Shown here in pieces: positions 43,770-52,716 of a stretch of DNA of 64,000 nt. The position numbers and the translations under genes are program-made. Under the pieces are notes generated by a model. It was not told the DNA's origin. It ran no database searches and saw only the letters and a list, made by a program, of their open reading frames with translations. The stretch lies in assembly GCA_934464615.1 (NCBI GenBank), contig CAKSKA010000004.1:59329-123328 (forward strand), written 5' to 3'. This DNA is from an uncultured Eubacteriales bacterium (GTDB lineage: Bacteria; Bacillota; Clostridia; Oscillospirales; Acutalibacteraceae). Within the stretch, counting starts at the first letter, position 1. The number at the start of each line of letters is the position of its first letter.

Positions 43770-45203
43770 ATGAAACTTAAATTTTTTAAAAAACTGTTTT
43801 TTACGGTCGCTTGCGTAATTATTGCAAGTCTTATGGTTACGCTTACAATAGTAACTTTTGTTATATCAAACTATTTTTCCAAAGAAAAATACAAAACACT
43901 CGACAGCACTTGTAAGGCAGTGTCAGGCATTGTTCTTACGGATATGACATCATCAAACTTTAAGCGCAATATATACAACATAATAAATGTACAAAACGAT
44001 GTATCCGGTGTGGATATATTTGTAACCGACGCTGCAGGCAAAGTAGTTGTATGCGGATGTCAGGACTTTTTAATGCGTAACACCTGCAAACATTCCGCTG
44101 TTAATGTCAGCACCGAAATCATAATGAATATTAATTCGGACGGTTATAAAACCGTAGGCACGCTTAACGGTGTTTATGATGACGATAATTATATATTTGC
44201 AAGACAGGTAAAATCAGCCGATAATTCGGTTTACGGTTATGTTTTTTCGGCAACGTCAACACAAAGTCTGCGCTCGCTTTTAAGGGCTATAACAAGGATG
44301 TACTTTTTTTCATCCCTTTTCCCGTTAATTATAATGTTCTTTATTCTTTATGCTATGACGTATAAATTTTTAAAGCCGCTGCAACTTATGTCCGATGCGG
44401 CAAAATCAATGTCAAAAGGCGATTTTTCACAAAGAATACCCATTATGAGTGATGACGAAATAGGGGAACTGTGCGTATCATTTAACAATATGACGGATTC
44501 GCTGGCGCAGCTTGAAAATATGCGCAGGAGTTTTATAGGCAATGTTTCGCACGAATTGCGTACACCGATGACAACCATTGCGGGATTTATTGACGGCATA
44601 ATTGACGGAACAATAGAAAAGGACAAACAGGATTATTATTTAAAAATCGTATCCGATGAGGTCAAGCGCTTATCGCGCGTTGTAAAAGCAATGCTTGATC
44701 TTGCAAAGCTTGAAGCGGGTGAAATACCCTTAAAGCCGACGGATTACAATATTTCGGAACAAATTGTAAATGTTGTTTTAAGCAGAGAAAACCAAATTGA
44801 CGCAAAGCATATTGAAATAATAAATATCGATAAATTAAAACCGGCTTATATTAATGCCGATTACGACTTGATTTATCAGGTCATTTACAATCTTGTGGAT
44901 AATGCCGTTAAGTTTACAAATGACGGCGGCAGCATTACTTTTGACCTTATAACGACAGAAAACACCGTTCAATTCTCAATTAAAAATACAGGTAAAGGCA
45001 TACCAAAAGAAAATTTAAGCAAAGTGTTTGAACGGTTCTATAAGGGTGATAAATCGCGTTCCGCAAATACCGAAAGCACGGGAATAGGTTTATATATTGT
45101 TAAAACAATAATTAATATTCACGGCGGAAAAATTGCGGTTGACAGTGTGGAAAACGATTATACGGTATTTAAAGTTATGTTGCCGATAAAAAAGAATAAT
45201 TAA
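43770..45203 (+). CDS. Membrane sensor histidine kinase
   Basis: A 477-residue sensor kinase: membrane helix (about 8-30), extracytoplasmic domain (about 35-165) with four cysteines (VCGCQDFLMRNTCKH), second helix (about 168-195), HAMP (about 195-248), HisKA with GNVSHELRTPMT, and an HATPase domain with NLVDNAVKFT, DNGxG-like NTGKGIP and GIGLYIVKTI. The cysteine cluster might sense metal or disulfide state, which is an inference. It precedes the HtrA gene by 20 bases. Confidence 0.92.
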   Translation: MKLKFFKKLFFTVACVIIASLMVTLTIVTFVISNYFSKEKYKTLDSTCKAVSGIVLTDMTSSNFKRNIYNIINVQNDVSGVDIFVTDAAGKVVVCGCQDFLMRNTCKHSAVNVSTEIIMNINSDGYKTVGTLNGVYDDDNYIFARQVKSADNSVYGYVFSATSTQSLRSLLRAITRMYFFSSLFPLIIMFFILYAMTYKFLKPLQLMSDAAKSMSKGDFSQRIPIMSDDEIGELCVSFNNMTDSLAQLENMRRSFIGNVSHELRTPMTTIAGFIDGIIDGTIEKDKQDYYLKIVSDEVKRLSRVVKAMLDLAKLEAGEIPLKPTDYNISEQIVNVVLSRENQIDAKHIEIINIDKLKPAYINADYDLIYQVIYNLVDNAVKFTNDGGSITFDLITTENTVQFSIKNTGKGIPKENLSKVFERFYKGDKSRSANTESTGIGLYIVKTIINIHGGKIAVDSVENDYTVFKVMLPIKKNN

Positions 45204-45223
45204 TATTTTACGGAGGAAATTTT

Positions 45224-46600
45224 ATGTCTGAAATCAATAATAACGATACCGATTTTGAGCCGAATACGGAAATTGTAAACGAAGATACCGCCGGCACTGA
45301 TGATACACAGATTGAAAACAATACACAAACATCGGACACCGCCGATACAAATGAAGTGTTTGACACCGAATTTGAGCCTGTAACCGATGTTCCCGTTGTT
45401 GAAAAACAAATACAGTCGGGTAATAACAAACGCGGTTTGCGTGCGTTTATTATAGTCCTGTGTGCGGTTCTGGCACTTAGCATGGCGTGCACGGGCGGCT
45501 ACTTTTTGGGAAAAAGTTCACTGAAATCAGTAAGCAAGGGCAGTTACAGCCTTAATCTTTCTTCCAAGCCGACCGACGGCACAGCTATGACCGCACAGGA
45601 AATTTATAATTCGGTAAATCAATCGGTTGTGGGCATTGTGGTTTACGATTCCACGGGTATTAAAAGTTATGCCAGCGGTGTGGTTTATTCCGAGGACGGA
45701 TACATTATTACAAACGACCACATATACGAAGAAGTTACCGACGCCAAATTTAAAATTTATGCGTACGACGGCAATACTTACGATGCTGTTTTTGTTGCAG
45801 GCGATAACAGAAGCGATTTAGCTGTTTTAAAGATAAATGCGGACGGATTTTTCCCTGCAACATTCGGTAATTCCGACGAACTGGACTACGGAGAAACGGT
45901 TTATGCAGTAGGCAGACCTAATGATGCTACCGCAGCGTCCTCTATTACTTCCGGTATTGTTTCGTTTTTAAACAGACGCGTAAGGGGTTCGGCTACCAAT
46001 TATTCTTCAAAATTAATTCAAACAGACTCCGCAATAAATCCCGGAAGTTCCGGCGGTGCGCTTGTTAACGAATACGGTCAGGTAATAGGTATTACATCGG
46101 CAAAACTTGTGGGCAGCAAGTACGAGGGGGTAGGTTATGCAATACCTACAACAACTGTAAAAAAGGTTGTGGAGTCGCTTATTGCAAACCATACCGTTAT
46201 TGACAGGGCGAAACTCGGAATAAGCTATACCGCGGTTGATGCCGTAACCGCCGAGGCCGAAAATACATCGGCAGGTCTTTTGGTAAGGGATGTAAGCGGT
46301 AACGCCGAATTGGCAAAAGACTTACAGGTCGGTGATATTATTACAAAGGTTAACGGTCAGGAAATTGTCAGAGATGACGTAATTCTTGATATTATAGAAA
46401 ACAGTAAACCCGGAGATACGCTGACGCTTACTTATATAAGCAAGGACGGCGGTACCGAAAAAACCGTCGAAGCGCGGCTTTTGCAGGCAGAATCAAATTC
46501 AAGCTACAAAACTTCGGAAAATGCCGATAACAGTACGGCAAGTTTACCGAACGACAGTTCTTCATCAGACGGTACATTTGATTTTCCGTACGGATATTAA
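45224..46600 (+). CDS. HtrA/DegP-like S1C serine protease with PDZ domain
   Basis: A 458-residue protease: acidic low-complexity cytoplasmic N-terminus (1-65, Asp/Thr-rich), one membrane helix (about 68-92), a trypsin-like domain (about 125-320) with His in TNDHIY, Asp in NRSDLAVLK and the nucleophile in NPGSSGGALVN, one PDZ domain (about 335-425) and a Ser-rich tail. It degrades or refolds misfolded proteins outside the membrane. Read with the two-component pair, probably as one stress operon. Confidence 0.93.
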   Translation: MSEINNNDTDFEPNTEIVNEDTAGTDDTQIENNTQTSDTADTNEVFDTEFEPVTDVPVVEKQIQSGNNKRGLRAFIIVLCAVLALSMACTGGYFLGKSSLKSVSKGSYSLNLSSKPTDGTAMTAQEIYNSVNQSVVGIVVYDSTGIKSYASGVVYSEDGYIITNDHIYEEVTDAKFKIYAYDGNTYDAVFVAGDNRSDLAVLKINADGFFPATFGNSDELDYGETVYAVGRPNDATAASSITSGIVSFLNRRVRGSATNYSSKLIQTDSAINPGSSGGALVNEYGQVIGITSAKLVGSKYEGVGYAIPTTTVKKVVESLIANHTVIDRAKLGISYTAVDAVTAEAENTSAGLLVRDVSGNAELAKDLQVGDIITKVNGQEIVRDDVILDIIENSKPGDTLTLTYISKDGGTEKTVEARLLQAESNSSYKTSENADNSTASLPNDSSSSDGTFDFPYGY

Positions 46601-46607
46601 AAATTGA

Positions 46608-46646
46608 TAAAAGCGAGTTAATTTTAAGAATTAACTCGCTTTTTCT
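46608..46646. terminator. Bidirectional terminator
   Basis: AAAAGCGAGTTAATT/AATTAACTCGCTTTTT, with loop TTAAG, between the HtrA gene and the YgjV-like gene whose stop lies within. Confidence 0.92.
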
Positions 46647-47166
46647 CTCTTATAAACGAAACAAATATTGAAATCAGGGACAGTGATTCGTTTAAGATTC
46701 CCGCATATGAGCCGACAAAAACATCATAAATTAAAAAGGCGCTGCACACGGGGACCGATAAAAGTTTTGTGAGTTTCGGTTCCTTCACCCAAAGCGATAT
46801 TGTCACAAGTGTCGACGCACACATGGGTAAAAGACTTAAGGCGGACTTCCAGCTTAAAACGGCGAGCGCCCAGCCTATTATTATAAACACGGCAGGCCAT
46901 AATTTCGATTTTGCCCATTTTTTATTTTCGTTTAAAAATACGGTTTCGCGTATTATGCCTACGGCATTCGGTATTGCACCTGCAAACGCAAATATCAGTA
47001 TGTAATGTATACTCCATAAAATATCGGCGGATAATTTGCGTATAAGCAATTTTTTGCGTGTTTTTTGTTGGTACAGCGTAACAAGCATATATGTGCCGCA
47101 AAGTCCCAATATCTGCGATATAATATTTAAAATCGTTTTCCACATATCATTATAAATATTTTTCAA
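46624..47166 (-). CDS. YgjV-family membrane protein
   Basis: A 180-residue membrane protein with about five helices, including an early QILGLCGTYMLVTLYQQKTRKKLL and the ADILWSIHYILIFAFAGA segment that matches YgjV. Function unknown. The start is uncertain: TTG 47166 overlaps the upstream gene's stop by 17 bases, while ATG 47145 lacks a clear ribosome-binding site. Either way it follows the propeller-like gene as a likely coupled partner. Confidence 0.72.
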   Translation of the reverse strand: MKNIYNDMWKTILNIISQILGLCGTYMLVTLYQQKTRKKLLIRKLSADILWSIHYILIFAFAGAIPNAVGIIRETVFLNENKKWAKSKLWPAVFIIIGWALAVLSWKSALSLLPMCASTLVTISLWVKEPKLTKLLSVPVCSAFLIYDVFVGSYAGILNESLSLISIFVSFIREKKRVNS

Positions 47167-48382
47167 AGTTAAACTTTGAAAGGCGTATATGTTTGCGGTC
47201 TACCGTATAAGAAATATACATTTCGTCACCGTATATTCGTACAAACGGATAGAAACAGCTTTCTTTCATATTGCAAACAAGTATCGGTACACTGCGGCTC
47301 AAGTCGTCCCTGTTAACCTTGATTATACCGAAACCGTCACGGTTTATGGGTGCATGTACAAGGTACAATTCGTTTTTATAGTATATAAAATCGGAACGTG
47401 ACTGCGTATCTGCAATAAGGAACGGTTTATCCCATGTTCCGTTTACTAAATCGTAACAGGTTAAAAATCCCTGACCTGTCTCGTTTTGGCGTACAAAATA
47501 ATAGCATTTGTCGCCGATTACATATGTGGCGTTTTCCCACAATGAAAGATTGATAAAATCGGGAGTTGAAACGTATTGCCATGTTATTAAATCTTTGCTT
47601 TTAATAATGCAGTTCATATTGCCTGAGTAAGCGCCTGTATAATAATATGTTTCGCCGTTTTCCACCCTTGAAGATAATTTCTGCATTATGCCTATATCCA
47701 CAAACATACTTTTATGCGGTATATTATAATACGAAAGCGCAGATTTAATACCGCTCATACTAAAATCGTTTGTAATTTCGTTTACTTTAAAACGGTTGGG
47801 ACGTATTGCGGACAGCGTGTGTGTTTTAATATCGAATGTACAATAAAATCTGTAATATTGTTTTTCATCTGCCGCAGTCCACATTACATATATTTTATCT
47901 CCGCCGGTATGCATAAGTATTGTGTCGTATACCTTTGTAATTTTTCTGCCGTCAAGCATATCACCGACTTTTTGTATGGTAACTATTGTCATATCCTTAA
48001 CGTTGTTTTCGGGACAAAATGCCAAACGCGCCTCTTGATAGTCGGGATCTTCTGCATCGCTTCCCGTATTGGCATAATAAGTCATATAAATTATGCCGTC
48101 TATTATTTTAAAGGTGGATACATGTACCATTCGGTCGATATTATCGCAATTATTGTTCTTGCAATATTCATCGTTTTTTTCAAAATCACCTATAATATTA
48201 CTTTTAATTTCTTGTGCGCATCTGTCGCCCTTTTCAACGGCTTTTTCGTCATTTTGCGGACGGATAAATCCGTTGTAATTCATTATCGGCTCATTTTTGG
48301 TCTGCGGTACATGGTTTTCGGTTTTTATATCATTCGTAAAAATTTCGCTTTCGGGTTTTTTGCGTATAATATTTACTGCCAT
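47150..48382 (-). CDS. Hypothetical beta-propeller-like protein (GH43/sialidase-like fold)
   Basis: A 410-residue cytoplasmic protein. After a polar N-terminus (1-90, Asn/Lys/Glu-rich, likely disordered) come repeated beta-strand units with Trp/Tyr at blade ends (ITWQYVSTP, YFVRQNETG, WDKPFLIAD, FIYYKNELYLVHAP), resembling five-bladed propellers of GH43/GH32 or sialidase-like enzymes. No signal peptide and no certain catalytic set. It diverges from an AraC regulator, so it is probably a carbohydrate-responsive gene. Confidence 0.6.
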   Translation of the reverse strand: MAVNIIRKKPESEIFTNDIKTENHVPQTKNEPIMNYNGFIRPQNDEKAVEKGDRCAQEIKSNIIGDFEKNDEYCKNNNCDNIDRMVHVSTFKIIDGIIYMTYYANTGSDAEDPDYQEARLAFCPENNVKDMTIVTIQKVGDMLDGRKITKVYDTILMHTGGDKIYVMWTAADEKQYYRFYCTFDIKTHTLSAIRPNRFKVNEITNDFSMSGIKSALSYYNIPHKSMFVDIGIMQKLSSRVENGETYYYTGAYSGNMNCIIKSKDLITWQYVSTPDFINLSLWENATYVIGDKCYYFVRQNETGQGFLTCYDLVNGTWDKPFLIADTQSRSDFIYYKNELYLVHAPINRDGFGIIKVNRDDLSRSVPILVCNMKESCFYPFVRIYGDEMYISYTVDRKHIRLSKFNFEKYL

Positions 48383-48492
48383 AATTAACTCTCCTTATTA
48401 TTCATGCTTGTAGTATAAGACAAATTATGCTATAATACAAGTCAAAATATAGTTGTTAACGGACAAAAATATCACAAAACGGGGCAGTTAAT

Positions 48493-49275
48493 ATGTTTTA
48501 TCAAAATAATCCCGAAATACAGATTATCCGTAACAGTCGGATATCGTACGAAACCCATATTCATTCCGAAATTGAAATAATTGCCGTTTTTAAAGGTACG
48601 GCAAAACTTTTATTTAACGGTGCTGTGTATTGCATTGAAGCGGGTGATATTGTAATTATCCCGCCGAATACCGTACACGGTTATTCAAGCGAGCATAATA
48701 TTGATGTAGGCAAGTTTATATTTAACCCGTTAATAGTTAACGATATTGCGAAATATACCGAAAAATCGCTTATGTATCCTATTGTAAAGGATAGAAAAAT
48801 ATTGGATTTATGTAATGAAATTATCTGTACAAAGGACAAATGCAGCGACAATGTTAAAAGGGCGTATTTAAATCTGCTTACAACTCTTTTAACGGAAAGT
48901 TGTGTTTTTACCGACAGAAAGTCTGTTGAAAGCGGAATGGTATCCTTTATATTGGATTACTGTCAAAAAAATTATACCGATAACATCACACTTGATAGCG
49001 TTGCGGCGAATGTGCATATAAGCAAAAGCTATGTGTCGCATATTTTTGCAAATAGCATTAAAATGAATTTCAGGGATTATTTAAACTCGCTTAGAATCAG
49101 CAAAGCATTAAAACTATTAAGGCAGGATGCAAATTTACCAATTACCGAAATATCCCAGCAATGCGGTTTTCAGTCAATACGCACATTTAACCGTGCATTT
49201 AAATCTGTCACAGGGCATACACCCAAAGCGTACAGGCTGTCTTTTAAATTAAATACCAAAGCAGGACAAATTTAA
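48493..49275 (+). CDS. AraC-family regulator with cupin sensor
   Basis: A 260-residue AraC regulator. An N-terminal cupin sensor (about 15-90, HIHSEIEIIAVFKG, GDIVIIPPNTVHGYSS) is followed by the HTH domain (about 155-255, ending CGFQSIRTFNRAFKSVTGHTP). Divergent from the propeller-like gene, with 110 bases between, so it is likely its activator. The ligand is unknown. A terminator overlaps its stop. Confidence 0.9.
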   Translation: MFYQNNPEIQIIRNSRISYETHIHSEIEIIAVFKGTAKLLFNGAVYCIEAGDIVIIPPNTVHGYSSEHNIDVGKFIFNPLIVNDIAKYTEKSLMYPIVKDRKILDLCNEIICTKDKCSDNVKRAYLNLLTTLLTESCVFTDRKSVESGMVSFILDYCQKNYTDNITLDSVAANVHISKSYVSHIFANSIKMNFRDYLNSLRISKALKLLRQDANLPITEISQQCGFQSIRTFNRAFKSVTGHTPKAYRLSFKLNTKAGQI

Positions 49276-49291
49276 ACTTGTCCTGCTTTTT
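49257..49291 (+). terminator. Intrinsic terminator after the AraC gene
   Basis: AAAGCAGGACAA/TTGTCCTGCTTTTTC with loop ATTTAAAC; the AraC stop codon lies inside it. The Spo0A box begins immediately after. Confidence 0.88.
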
Positions 49292-49292
49292 C

Positions 49293-49326
49293 TTCGACAT
49301 TTTTTTAGTTGTATGCGTAGTAGAAT
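49293..49326 (+). promoter_or_regulatory. Spo0A box and promoter of spoIIGA-sigE
   Basis: TTCGACA at 49293-49299 is the exact complement of the 0A-box consensus TGTCGAA. It sits just at the -35 position relative to the -10 TAGAAT (49321-49326). This resembles the B. subtilis spoIIG promoter, which Spo0A activates from boxes near -35. The -35 itself (CATTTT) is poor, as expected for an activated promoter. Confidence 0.7.
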
Positions 49327-49347
49327 AAGTTTACGGGTGATGCAAAA

Positions 49348-50187
49348 ATGATAATCTATGCCGATGTTTTAATATTTGTAAATATTATTGTTAATTACTT
49401 TTTGCTGTCGCTCAGCGCACTGATAAACAAGCAAAGTTGCAAGATTTACCGCATAATCTCGGGTGCGGCGGTCGGCGGTGTATTTTCACTTTACATTTTA
49501 CTGCCGGTTAACAGTACGTTTATTGATATTGCGGTAAAACTGGTTTGCAGCTGCGTAATGATTTTAATAACATTCGGCTTTAAAAATATAAAGATATTTT
49601 TGCGTAATACCGTATCGCTTTTTGTGTCATCTTTTATATACGCCGCAATAATGCTTTTGATATGGCAGACTTTTAAAACGAATGCCGTTTTTGTCAACAA
49701 CTCAACCGTATATTTTAATATATCCGTCGGGTTGCTTATAGGTGTTTCGGTAACGGTGTACATAATGGCAACTTTAATACAGTATTTTTTAAAACGCCGA
49801 CAAATCAATGCACAGACCTGCATTGTAGAAATATCGGTAAACGGCAAAACGGTATATCTTACCGGCTTTTTCGATACAGGAAACGGACTTATTGATAATT
49901 TTTCCGGCAATGAGGTTGTATTGACGGATAAAAACAAATTTATAAAAAAATACGGAACGGATATTACCGAGGAAACCGCAGGATTTGAAAACAGATACAG
50001 GATTTTACCCTGCAAAACCGTAACCGGTGAGTCTGTGCTGCACGGTTTCAGGGCTGACAAAATGACGGTACATATAAAAAATACACAACAGGATTTTATA
50101 AATCCCGTAGTTGTGTTTTCCAAAACAACGCTTGAAGGCGATGAAGACGCCTTGCTGAATTCCGAAATATTGACAAAAATGGGGTAA
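49348..50187 (+). CDS. spoIIGA: SpoIIGA sigma-E processing protease
   Basis: SpoIIGA is the membrane aspartic protease that cleaves pro-sigmaE in the mother cell when signalled by SpoIIR. The 279-residue product has five N-terminal helices (1-150) and a soluble protease domain with the active-site FFDTGNGL near residue 172. Directly upstream of sigE, the classic arrangement. Its Spo0A box is at 49293. Confidence 0.95.
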   Translation: MIIYADVLIFVNIIVNYFLLSLSALINKQSCKIYRIISGAAVGGVFSLYILLPVNSTFIDIAVKLVCSCVMILITFGFKNIKIFLRNTVSLFVSSFIYAAIMLLIWQTFKTNAVFVNNSTVYFNISVGLLIGVSVTVYIMATLIQYFLKRRQINAQTCIVEISVNGKTVYLTGFFDTGNGLIDNFSGNEVVLTDKNKFIKKYGTDITEETAGFENRYRILPCKTVTGESVLHGFRADKMTVHIKNTQQDFINPVVVFSKTTLEGDEDALLNSEILTKMG

Positions 50188-50192
50188 TTGAT

Positions 50193-50912
50193 GTGTTTGA
50201 TAAAATTAAAAATTTTATAACGCGTTTGCTTGTTAAATTAAAACTTAAAAAGGGAGTTTATTATATTAACGGTCCCGAAACTTTACCGCCGCCGCTTACT
50301 GCCGCACGGGAGAGGGAACTGTTTGAAAAAATCACAGAAGATCCCGAATATGTTAAGAACGAATTAATTACACATAATTTGCGTTTGGTGGTATATATTG
50401 CCAGAAAATTTGAGACAGGAAACGCCAATGTCGAGGATCTTATATCAATCGGCACCATAGGTCTTATAAAGGCGGTAAATACTTTTTGCCCCGAAAAAAA
50501 CATTAAACTAGCAACATACGCCTCGCGCTGTATAGAAAACGAAATACTTATGTTTTTGAGGAAAACCTCATCTCAAAAATCCGAAATATCGTTTGACGAA
50601 CCGCTTAATATTGATTGGGACGGAAATGAACTTTTGCTTTCCGACGTTTTGGGCAGCGACTGCGAAGAAGTCGGCAGGGAAATAGAACAGGAGGACGAAA
50701 GGCTGATGCTGCTGAAGTTGGTTTCAAAACTTTCTCCGCGCGAAAAACAAATAATAGAAATGCGTTTCGGAATAGGCGGCAAAGATGAGCTGACTCAAAA
50801 AGAAGTCGCCGATTTGCTCGGAATATCACAGTCGTACATATCAAGGCTTGAAAAACGTATTATCGAAAAGCTGAAATCACAGTTGGATAAGTATAACACA
50901 ATGAAAATCTGA
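50193..50912 (+). CDS. sigE: Mother-cell sigma factor SigE (pro-protein)
   Basis: SigE controls early mother-cell transcription. The 239-residue product has an N-terminal pro-sequence (about 1-27, rich in Lys/Leu/Phe), region 2 with EDLISIGTIGLIKAVNTF and KLATYASRCIENEILMFLR, the distinctive FDEPLNIDWDGNELLLSDVLG linker and region 4 GISQSYISRLEKRIIEKL. It starts 5 bases after spoIIGA, whose product would remove the pro-sequence. sigG is not adjacent, unlike in Bacillus. Confidence 0.96.
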   Translation: MFDKIKNFITRLLVKLKLKKGVYYINGPETLPPPLTAARERELFEKITEDPEYVKNELITHNLRLVVYIARKFETGNANVEDLISIGTIGLIKAVNTFCPEKNIKLATYASRCIENEILMFLRKTSSQKSEISFDEPLNIDWDGNELLLSDVLGSDCEEVGREIEQEDERLMLLKLVSKLSPREKQIIEMRFGIGGKDELTQKEVADLLGISQSYISRLEKRIIEKLKSQLDKYNTMKI

Positions 50913-51060
50913 ACAGTAGAGTTAAAAAACGTTTTTGTAGAGTATTATTTAAGCGGTTTAGAACAATAATTTCTTTGATTAGAGTGCATTTTTTGTTTGC
51001 CGGTGATATACTGATTGCACCGAGTTTAACGGTATATGTATTTTCGGAGGCAGTAATTCT

Positions 51061-51942
51061 ATGAAAGAAACAGTAATTACCGTTGATTCAAGCTGCGATA
51101 TGCTGCTTGAGGATTGTGAAAAAATAAATGTATTCCCCATAAAACTAAAGTACAGTATTGATAATGTTGTTTACGAAGACTCTATGAATGAGGAAAAACA
51201 AAAAATATTCTATGACAAAATGCGAAGCGGTATTATGCCGAAAACCAGCCAGATAAATGTAGGTGAATTTGTTGATTTTTGGACGCCGTTTATTAAACAG
51301 GGCAAGGCTGTGGTGCAGTTAGTGGTAGGCTCCGGTGTTTCAGGTACCTACAATAATGCCGTAAATGCAAAAAATGAAATTCTGCAGACATATCCCGATG
51401 CGGAATTGTATGTTGTGGACAGTACGGCGGGTTCCGGCGCATTGGCGGCGCAGGTATATAAAGCGGCGCAACTAAGGGACAGTGGATATTCTGCCAAAGA
51501 TATTGTCGCATGGCTTGAAACGAATGCAAGGCGTTTTCATATCGTATATACAACGGATGATTTAAAATATCTGTATTTAGGCGGCAGACTTAAAAAAAGC
51601 AAGTTTTTAATTGCAAAAGCATTGGGTATAAAACCTTTAATGAAACTGTCTTATGAAGGGCATTTGTTCGTATCCGAAAAAGTTCGCGGAAAGCAGGCGG
51701 TAATTAAAAAGATTACCGATGAAATTGTTACTACCGCAGTAAATTTTAAGGAAGAAACCCTTTACGTTGCACATTCCGATGCACTTGAGGCGGCAAAAGA
51801 GGCGGTGAAGTATATAATGACTCACTGCAAATTTGCAAATGTTAAATATTTGCAAATGGGTGCTACAATCGGCGCGCACGCAGGCCCCGGACTTATTGCC
51901 TTTTGTTATTACGGTATGGACAGACCGCACGAAGCAATATAA
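51061..51942 (+). CDS. DegV-family fatty-acid-binding protein
   Basis: A 293-residue DegV (FakB-like) protein. Two alpha/beta domains: TVDSSCDMLLEDC at the start, SQINVGEFVDFW, VGSGVSGTYNNAVNAK, VDSTAGSGALAAQVYKA and GAHAGPGLIAFCYYG at the end. DegV/FakB proteins bind fatty acids and, with FakA, deliver them for phosphorylation; fakA is not in the window. CGGAGGCAG precedes ATG 51061. Confidence 0.92.
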   Translation: MKETVITVDSSCDMLLEDCEKINVFPIKLKYSIDNVVYEDSMNEEKQKIFYDKMRSGIMPKTSQINVGEFVDFWTPFIKQGKAVVQLVVGSGVSGTYNNAVNAKNEILQTYPDAELYVVDSTAGSGALAAQVYKAAQLRDSGYSAKDIVAWLETNARRFHIVYTTDDLKYLYLGGRLKKSKFLIAKALGIKPLMKLSYEGHLFVSEKVRGKQAVIKKITDEIVTTAVNFKEETLYVAHSDALEAAKEAVKYIMTHCKFANVKYLQMGATIGAHAGPGLIAFCYYGMDRPHEAI

Positions 51943-51951
51943 ATAATTTTT

Positions 51952-51981
51952 AGTCGGCAGAATTTACTGCCGACTTTTTTG
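51952..51981 (+). terminator. Intrinsic terminator after the DegV gene
   Basis: AGTCGGCAG/CTGCCGACT with loop AATTTA, followed by TTTTTT. Confidence 0.92.
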
Positions 51982-52003
51982 CACCTATTTTTATATAAAA
52001 TGC

Positions 52004-52032
52004 TTGACAATTTATATAAATAGTGATACAAT
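52004..52032 (+). promoter_or_regulatory. Sigma-A promoter of the RHH-clpB transcript
   Basis: TTGACA (52004-52009), a 17-base spacer and TACAAT (52027-52032). The ATG of the RHH gene follows at 52057. No CIRCE or CtsR operator is evident. Confidence 0.86.
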
Positions 52033-52056
52033 GTTTATGTAAAAGGAGGCAAAGTA

Positions 52057-52704
52057 ATGAAAAAGAGTGTTTATTCGGTAGTGTTATCGGATGATGTTAT
52101 TAAAAAAATTGATAAGTTGGCTTATAATAACGGTACGAATCGTTCTAATATGATTAATCAGATATTGGCTGATTATGTGTCGCTTACAACACCCGAAAAG
52201 CGTATACGCACGGTTTTTGAACAGCTTGCCGAGCTTTTATACTCAACCGAGACTTTCAGCGAACTCGCACCGCCTACTTCTTCGGTAATGTCTGTTAGGT
52301 CGGCGCTTGCTTATAAATATAATCCCACCGTTAAATACGCTATTGAATTATACAGAGAGCCGTCTGATGTTCAGGGGGTTATTAAAGTATCCACAAGAAC
52401 TACCAATTCTGATTTACTGACGCGTATGCTTAACTTTTACAATATTTGGGCTGCAATTGAAAAGCATTACGGGTTTGACGGTGCATACAGTTACGAAAAC
52501 GGTGTGTTCAAACGTCCGATAATTCATCGGACAACATCAAACGGAGTCAGCTTTAATCAAAATATCGGGGCAGGTATGCTTATTGCAAACTATATCTCGG
52601 TTTTTGATAATGCAATGAAAATGTATTTTGAAGATCCCGATAATACCGAAAACATTTCTAAAATTTACTGTGATTATATAACGGAAAACAGCGAAGTAAT
52701 TTAA
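52057..52704 (+). CDS. Ribbon-helix-helix protein upstream of clpB
   Basis: A 215-residue protein. Residues 1-48 form a ribbon-helix-helix (SVVLSDDVIKKIDKLAYNNG, RSNMINQILADYV) for DNA binding; the remaining 165 residues are an uncharacterised alpha/beta region. No known family beyond the RHH part. It shares the promoter with clpB (12 bases between stop and clpB start), so it may autoregulate and link clpB to another signal. AAAAGGAGGCAAAG is the ribosome-binding site. Confidence 0.75.
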   Translation: MKKSVYSVVLSDDVIKKIDKLAYNNGTNRSNMINQILADYVSLTTPEKRIRTVFEQLAELLYSTETFSELAPPTSSVMSVRSALAYKYNPTVKYAIELYREPSDVQGVIKVSTRTTNSDLLTRMLNFYNIWAAIEKHYGFDGAYSYENGVFKRPIIHRTTSNGVSFNQNIGAGMLIANYISVFDNAMKMYFEDPDNTENISKIYCDYITENSEVI

Positions 52705-52716
52705 GGAGTAATGTAT

